DNA of 64,000 nucleotides from assembly GCA_013376995.1 (NCBI GenBank), contig JACAAZ010000014.1, positions 1 through 64,000 of the forward strand, given 5' to 3'. Under the pieces are notes generated by a model. The model did not search any database. It was not told the origin of the DNA and was given only the letters and a program-made list of their open reading frames with translations. This document shows positions 59,248 to 64,000 of this stretch, in pieces (the first letter of the stretch is position 1; each line of letters opens with the position of its first letter). Source of the stretch: Bacteroidota bacterium. Its GTDB lineage: Bacteria; Bacteroidota; Bacteroidia; Bacteroidales; UBA4417. The translations under genes were made by a program, and so were the position numbers.

Positions 59248-60156
59248 TTATTGCCAAAGTTTTCCAGGATAGGTACCTTCCTGCATCAGTTCAACCAGTT
59301 TTTTTACTACCAGTGGTTTATCTTCTTTATAGGTAACGCCGAACCATCTATCGTGACTTTGCAGGACTTTTACCTTAGCCTGTTTGGTCTTGATCATCTG
59401 GTCAACGACGAAAGGGATGTAAAATTCAGATTTCAGGTTAGAGCCATTTTCTTTGAGGAATTCCGCAAAAGAGGGCTCCGCCTTCCTGAAAAAGTCAGGT
59501 GTAAATCCCCAGAAATTCATTGAGACGATTTCATCTTTCCTGAGGGGCAGTGGATCAATATTTTCCTGAATATCAGCAATTCCTTGAGGTGTAAATTGGA
59601 TTTTTGTCCGTTCAATCACTTCTGAAAGCCAGCCGTCGGCATCCCTGGTGCATATTCCCCTTGACACAGCACCGAATTCGCTCATGGTATTGACTAGATC
59701 GTATCCAACCATGGCATATTCATCCTGGTTTTTTCCTGTCAGTGATCCCAGGTATTGTGCCATTACCTGGAAAGCCCCGGCACCATAGAAGTCATCTGCA
59801 TTTATCGCTGCGAATGGTTCCCTGATTTTTTCAGCAGCCATAAGAATAGCATGTCCTGTTCCCCAGGGTTTAACCCGCCCTTCCGGGACCGAAAATCCAA
59901 CTGGAAGTTTGTCTAATTCCTGGAAGACATAATCAACTTCTATATGTTTTTCAAGTTTTGAAATGAATACTTCCCTGAAATCAGCTTCTATATCTCTTCG
60001 AATGATGAAGACAACTTTGCCAAAGCCTGCCCTGATAGCATCAAAAATGGAATAATCAATGATTGTTTCTCCTGCGGGCCCAACAGGATCTATCTGTTTG
60101 AGGCCTCCATAACGACTGCCCATTCCGGCAGCCATAACGAGTAATGTAGGTTTCAT
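59248..60156 (-). CDS. Sugar-1-phosphate nucleotidyltransferase
   Basis: A 302-residue GT-A-fold NTP transferase. The nucleotide-binding signature is 'VMAAGMGSRYGGLKQIDPVG' near residues 7-26, and the metal-binding region includes 'AINADDFYGAGAFQVMAQYL' near residue 110. There is no C-terminal beta-helix, so it is not a bifunctional GlmU. With the NahK-like kinase it would convert GlcNAc-1-P or GalNAc-1-P to a nucleotide sugar. Which nucleotide is used is unknown. Confidence 0.82.
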   Translation of the reverse strand: MKPTLLVMAAGMGSRYGGLKQIDPVGPAGETIIDYSIFDAIRAGFGKVVFIIRRDIEADFREVFISKLEKHIEVDYVFQELDKLPVGFSVPEGRVKPWGTGHAILMAAEKIREPFAAINADDFYGAGAFQVMAQYLGSLTGKNQDEYAMVGYDLVNTMSEFGAVSRGICTRDADGWLSEVIERTKIQFTPQGIADIQENIDPLPLRKDEIVSMNFWGFTPDFFRKAEPSFAEFLKENGSNLKSEFYIPFVVDQMIKTKQAKVKVLQSHDRWFGVTYKEDKPLVVKKLVELMQEGTYPGKLWQ

Positions 60157-60291
60157 TAAGTCTGGTTATTGGTTTTATTAGTGAAACTCAAATTTTAAAA
60201 GTGAAGTGTATTAAAATTTGTTAGTTGAACAATCCCGTCACAGACGGAGGGTATAATAACTGTTCACAAATAGCAATTCGGAATAAAGTCC

Positions 60292-61650
60292 TTATACCCG
60301 TGACTTCCTTATTTTATGTCCAATGGTTGCGTAATAAATGATGAAGAGGTATATAGGGGTCATGATCCATAGCGCTTGCTGGAATCCAATGGATTGCCCG
60401 AGTTTTGCGTATGTTGGGGGGATGAGCGCGCCACCGGCTATTCCCATGATGAGCAGTGCTGAACCTATTTTTGTGTATTTCCCGATATTATCCAGGGCTA
60501 GAGGCCAGATTGCAGGCCACATCAAAGCATTTGCCCATCCCAATAAGGTGACGAAAAATACTGCGTTGGGAATGAGTGGAATGTTGAAACCTGGGATGGA
60601 GTTCAGCCAACCAAATACATTTGCGAAATAAGTTGTCTCAGTAGTTGATGAAAGTGCTGCTCCAAGAGCAAAAATTACTCCCAGGATCGCTGAAAACACA
60701 AGTGCTTTCGACTGGCTGATCACTTTTGGGATTAGAATTATGCCCAGGATGTATCCGAATACCATGAAGGCCATTGTGTAAGCAGTAAGGCGTGAAGCAT
60801 AATCGAGGTGCAGCGATCTCCCGAATTGGGTTAGACTGTCACCAGCCATAACTTCCACTCCAACATAAACGAACAGGGTGATGATTCCCAATAAAAGGTG
60901 TGGTATCCGCAAAGCTCCCGGGATCTGCCTGATAAAATCTCTGAGTGTTGTATGATCTGAGTCGTCGTGTTCGTCTTCGATTTGGTTTGGCAGTGCCGAA
61001 AACTTAACAAGAATCGCAAAAACAGCAAGAATGATAGCCATACCTGTGTAAGGGCCAACAATGCGGGAAGCAAGTTCATTCAGCAGAAGGTTCTTTTGAT
61101 CCGGTGTGAGAAGAGCCAGGTTGCTTTCGCTGAATTTATCCATTCCGTGCATGATCAATGCAGTTAGCACCAGCGGACTGAAAACTCCAGCCATTTTATT
61201 GCAAACGCCCATGATCGCCATGCGTTTTGCCGCGCTCTCCCTTGGGCCAATGATTGTAACGAAAGGGTTGGTCGCAGTTTGAAGCAATGCAAGGCCAGTG
61301 CCCAGTACAAAAAGTCCGGCAAGGAAAATCCCAAACTGACGTGTATAGGCAGCGGGAATGAAAATCAGCGCTCCGACAGCCATGATCATAAGCCCGGTAA
61401 ACACCCCGTTCTTATATCCAATTTTCTTAAGCACAAAAGAAGAAGGAAGTGCCATGATAAAATAGGCTATGTAAAAGGCAAGAGTTACAAGGCTTGCCTG
61501 GAATGGAGTAAGTTCGCAGGCAGTCTGTAAAAATGGCATCAGTGAGCCATTCAGCCAGGTAACAAAGCCGAAAATGAAGTATAACACCCCAATTATGGAT
61601 ATTGACATTAAATAATTAGACCGGTTAACCGTGGAACTGGATGAATTCAT
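60292..61650 (-). CDS. Sugar MFS permease, NagP/FucP-like
   Basis: A 452-residue major facilitator protein with twelve predicted helices. The first helix has 'YFIFGFVTWLNGSLMPFLQ', the typical FucP/NagP opening, followed by 'FYIAYFIMALPSSFVLKKIG' and 'GLALLQTATNPFVTIIGP'. In Bacteroidetes and Shewanella such permeases import GlcNAc. It lies 35 bases after nagB and 135 bases before the nucleotidyltransferase in the operon direction. Confidence 0.87.
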   Translation of the reverse strand: MNSSSSTVNRSNYLMSISIIGVLYFIFGFVTWLNGSLMPFLQTACELTPFQASLVTLAFYIAYFIMALPSSFVLKKIGYKNGVFTGLMIMAVGALIFIPAAYTRQFGIFLAGLFVLGTGLALLQTATNPFVTIIGPRESAAKRMAIMGVCNKMAGVFSPLVLTALIMHGMDKFSESNLALLTPDQKNLLLNELASRIVGPYTGMAIILAVFAILVKFSALPNQIEDEHDDSDHTTLRDFIRQIPGALRIPHLLLGIITLFVYVGVEVMAGDSLTQFGRSLHLDYASRLTAYTMAFMVFGYILGIILIPKVISQSKALVFSAILGVIFALGAALSSTTETTYFANVFGWLNSIPGFNIPLIPNAVFFVTLLGWANALMWPAIWPLALDNIGKYTKIGSALLIMGIAGGALIPPTYAKLGQSIGFQQALWIMTPIYLFIIYYATIGHKIRKSRV

Positions 61651-61685
61651 TATTGTTCGTTTTAGTAAGTCAGTAATTTATGTGA

Positions 61686-63638
61686 TCAATCAACTGTATA
61701 TCTGACGAATACTTCAATTGCTTCATATTCGGCCATACCAAACTTATCGTATAACCTGGCAGTATTCCTGTTTCGTTCTTCTGCTCTTTGCCAGAATTCA
61801 CGTTTGTCGGAGCCCATAAACATGGCGCCATCCTTCTGCGACTGGTGCCTGAAAATGGCATTGCGTTTTATTTCAACTTCCTCGGGGGACAAAGGGACGG
61901 CCATATCAACCATATCCAGTTCCCATTCCTGCCAGGCGCCCCTGTAAAACCAAATCCTGCAGTCTTTGAACCATTCATCGTCAATCATCCGGTGAAGTGC
62001 TTCAATAATGATATCAATGCAAACCCTGTGAGTTCCGTGAGGATCCCTAAGGTCGCCGGCAGCATAGATCTGGTGTGGTTTTATTTTCCTGAGGAACTCC
62101 ATGGTGATAAGGATGTCAGCTTCACCAGCGGGGTTCTTTTTAACAGTGCCGGACTCATAGAAAGGTAAATTCAGGAAATGTACATTCTCTTCCGGCAGAC
62201 CAATATAGCGGCAGGAAGCGCGTGCCTCTCCTTTTCTTATAGCTGCTTTAATGGCAAGCAATTCGCCGGGCTCGATACTCTCTTTATTCTTGTGTTTATA
62301 ATACTCGGCTGTTTTCTGGTAGATCTTCTCAGCCTCAAAATCTTTTATATCGAAGATATCCTCAAAATTGGTGACAAAATCAATATACCTGAGTGCATCA
62401 TCATCACTGACTGCAATACTGCCGGAAGTCTGGTATGCCACGTGAACATTGTGTTTTTGCTCAACAAGCCGGGCAAATGTTCCCCCCATGGAGATAACAT
62501 CATCATCAGGGTGCGGGCTGAACAACACAACGCGCTTGGGGTAGGGGAGTGCCCGCTCGGGCCTGGTGGAATCATCAACTCCCGGTTTTCCTCCGGGCCA
62601 GCCGGTTATGGTATGCTGAAGGTCATTGAAGACATCGATATTGATCTTGCTGAATGGCCCGTGTTCTGTAATCAGGTCACTCATGCCATTATCATTGTAA
62701 TCGCGTTCAGAAAGTTTGAGTATAGGTTTTTGAACTTTCAGGCATAACCAAAGTACTGCTTTACGGATCAGCCTGTCATTCCATTCGCAGGTACTTACAA
62801 GCCAGGGAGTTTTGAACCTGGTAAGCTCAATTGCGGCTGCTCTGTCGAGAATAATGAACGTATTTGGATGATTCTGCAGGTAACTGGTTGGAATGGTATC
62901 CGTAATGGGTTCTTCGACGGCTTTTTGGATGATGGAAGCTTTTCCTTCGCCCCATGCCATCAGGAAAATTTCCCGGGCAGCCATGATAGTTCCGACGCCC
63001 ATAGTGATGGCATATTTCGGAACATTTTCTTCCCCGTTAAAAGAATCGGAAGTGTCGATCCGGGTAAGCCTGTCGAGGGTGACAAGGCGGGTCCTTGAAT
63101 TCAGTGCGGAACCTGGTTCATTGAAGCCAATATGTCCCGTGCGTCCTATACCCAGGAGTTGAATGTCTATTCCTCCTGCTTCCTTGATCTTTATTTCGTA
63201 AGTCTTGCAAAAAGCATTGACCTCTTCCAGGGGAAGGTCGCCTTTAGGTATGTTGATATTTTCAGCAGGGATATCAATATGCCGGAATAATCGCTCCCAC
63301 ATGAAATGGTGATAGCTCTGGCTGTGTTCCGGGTGCAGGGAGTAATATTCGTCAAGGTTGAATGTGACAACATTACTAAAACTCAACCCTTCTTCCTTGT
63401 GAATACGAATGAGTTCATTATACACATGGATGGGAGTTGAGCCTGTAGCCAGGCCCAATACCAGGTTTTTACCTTCTGTAGATCGTTGCCTGATCATTTC
63501 AGCAATGCGCGAGGCGATTACTTTTGAAGCCTCAACGGCTGAATTGGCAACCTTAACCGGAAGTTTCTCATACCGTGTTGCAAATGCATCAGCATCGGTT
63601 ACTCCATTGATGGATAAAGAATATGGGATCATATTCAT
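61686..63638 (-). CDS. nagB: NagB fused to a PIG-L/LmbE-type deacetylase domain
   Basis: A 650-residue bifunctional-looking protein. Residues about 25-290 are glucosamine-6-phosphate deaminase: 'GLATGSTPIHVYNELIRIHK', 'FNLDEYYSLHPEHSQSYHHF' with the catalytic Asp, and 'GIGRTGHIGFNEPGSALNSR' with His and Glu. In E. coli the residue before 'GHI' is the catalytic-triad Asp141; here it is Thr. Residues about 370-640 form a PIG-L/LmbE domain with 'SPHPDDDVISMGGTFARL' and 'LRDPHGTHRVCIDI', the metal-binding motifs of GlcNAc deacetylases. The fusion is common in Bacteroidetes. It converts GlcN-6-P to fructose-6-P and may also deacetylate its own substrate. Confidence 0.92.
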   Translation of the reverse strand: MNMIPYSLSINGVTDADAFATRYEKLPVKVANSAVEASKVIASRIAEMIRQRSTEGKNLVLGLATGSTPIHVYNELIRIHKEEGLSFSNVVTFNLDEYYSLHPEHSQSYHHFMWERLFRHIDIPAENINIPKGDLPLEEVNAFCKTYEIKIKEAGGIDIQLLGIGRTGHIGFNEPGSALNSRTRLVTLDRLTRIDTSDSFNGEENVPKYAITMGVGTIMAAREIFLMAWGEGKASIIQKAVEEPITDTIPTSYLQNHPNTFIILDRAAAIELTRFKTPWLVSTCEWNDRLIRKAVLWLCLKVQKPILKLSERDYNDNGMSDLITEHGPFSKINIDVFNDLQHTITGWPGGKPGVDDSTRPERALPYPKRVVLFSPHPDDDVISMGGTFARLVEQKHNVHVAYQTSGSIAVSDDDALRYIDFVTNFEDIFDIKDFEAEKIYQKTAEYYKHKNKESIEPGELLAIKAAIRKGEARASCRYIGLPEENVHFLNLPFYESGTVKKNPAGEADILITMEFLRKIKPHQIYAAGDLRDPHGTHRVCIDIIIEALHRMIDDEWFKDCRIWFYRGAWQEWELDMVDMAVPLSPEEVEIKRNAIFRHQSQKDGAMFMGSDKREFWQRAEERNRNTARLYDKFGMAEYEAIEVFVRYTVD

Positions 63639-63668
63639 TCCTCGAATAAAAAAGCTGAAAGTTGACTG

Positions 63669-64000
63669 TTAATCCTTGATAAATACCTTGTTCATTACGA
63701 GTGCCACTGTTCCAAGTATGCCTGCATTGTTTCCCAGGCTGGAAGTAATGATCTGGGCATCACGCCGGATCTTGGAGATTGTGTATTTATTGAGGTTCTG
63801 TTGAATGGGATCAATAAGGTAATTCTCGGCCTGGGTAAGTTCACCACCGATAATGATGAGTTCAGGGTTGAAGAGATGAATAAGGACGGCAATACCTCTG
63901 CCAAGATGTTCGCCAATGCTGGATAGCAGGCTGATCGCAAACTGGTCGCCACGCTGGGCAGCCTGTAAAATAATTTCAGAGTTTATTTTTTCGAGGTCAT
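63669..64000 (-). CDS. ROK-family sugar kinase, C-terminal part
   Basis: The window contains only the last 109 codons; the gene continues past 64000. The readable C-terminus ends '...SSLGNNAGILGTVALVMNKV' and the stop at 63669, with 'FNPELIIIGGELTQAENYLI' upstream, both typical of ROK kinases such as glucokinase and N-acetylglucosamine kinase. As the gene before nagB in an amino-sugar operon, it is a plausible GlcNAc 6-kinase. The CXCGXXGC zinc motif would lie outside the window. Confidence 0.8.
   Translation of the reverse strand, partial: DLEKINSEIILQAAQRGDQFAISLLSSIGEHLGRGIAVLIHLFNPELIIIGGELTQAENYLIDPIQQNLNKYTISKIRRDAQIITSSLGNNAGILGTVALVMNKVFIKD

Noticed and set aside
1-64000. tRNA, rRNA and other structured RNA genes
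   Set aside because: I looked through the intergenic regions and saw no cloverleaf with GTTCRA-type arm, no rRNA segment and no tmRNA or SRP-like sequence. A covariance-model search would be needed to exclude small RNAs.
55794-64000. A SusCD-type polysaccharide utilisation locus
   Set aside because: No SusC-like receptor or SusD-like lipoprotein is present within the window; the operon uses an MFS permease. Genes beyond 64000 cannot be judged.

Overview
The window reads as a piece of a Bacteroidetes (Bacteroidota) chromosome, probably from an uncultured or anaerobic Bacteroidales/Marinilabiliales-like lineage. The evidence is a fused SecDF, a protein ending in a type IX secretion sorting domain, a long NagB with a C-terminal PIG-L/LmbE domain, a DUF4954 protein, an exbB-exbD-exbD-tonB operon, a full-length fused GcvP, and repeated TAnnTTTG promoter boxes a short distance upstream of starts. 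The exact taxon is inference. I recognised no rRNA, tRNA, CRISPR array or prophage.

Layout. 1-580: an IS200/RAYT-like Y1 transposase next to a short hairpin. 718-7346: a seven-gene leftward operon that I read as hdrC-hdrB-hdrA-floxD-floxC-floxB-floxA, a predicted cytoplasmic flavin-based electron-bifurcating complex. 7898-13793: exbB-exbD-exbD-tonB followed by a small membrane protein, a PstS-like lipoprotein and a TPR protein. 14227-20061: secDF, a cold-shock protein, an exported unknown and an endonuclease/exonuclease/phosphatase-fold lipoprotein. 20211-28576: an FG-GAP/T9SS protein, then a leftward group of a LOG-family protein, an unknown, uvrA, a lytic transglycosylase and rfbC. 28846-34141: lpd, a lipoprotein, and an Lrp regulator divergent from a Cys/Met-metabolism PLP enzyme, then a VIT1-like transporter. 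34156-41257: a CPA2 antiporter, gcvP, an EamA transporter and an ECF sigma factor. 41566-49861: a CarH-like B12-binding MerR regulator, DUF4954, alaS, an M23 peptidase and a small MerR regulator. 49942-55395: an M16 peptidase, hldD, a second tonB and a small unknown. 55794-64000: an N-acetylglucosamine operon (ROK kinase, NagB-PIG-L fusion, NagP-like permease, sugar nucleotidyltransferase, NahK-like kinase, GH20 hexosaminidase).

How the genes fit together. The hdr-flox products should couple NADH oxidation to reduction of a disulfide and of ferredoxin. The GlcNAc operon can release, import, phosphorylate, deacetylate and deaminate amino sugars. It may also send them through GlcNAc-1-phosphate to a nucleotide sugar.

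The most unusual non-coding structure is a set of intergenic arrays with a strict 7-bp period (28591-28667, 28810-28844, 31981-32029, 32087-32170, 48932-48987, 49008-49105, 49255-49506, 55391-55439, 55664-55761). The unit sequence differs between arrays but comes from a few recurring families, in both orientations, and at two places the unit changes while the 7-bp phase is kept. All calls are from reading the sequence; no homology search was run.
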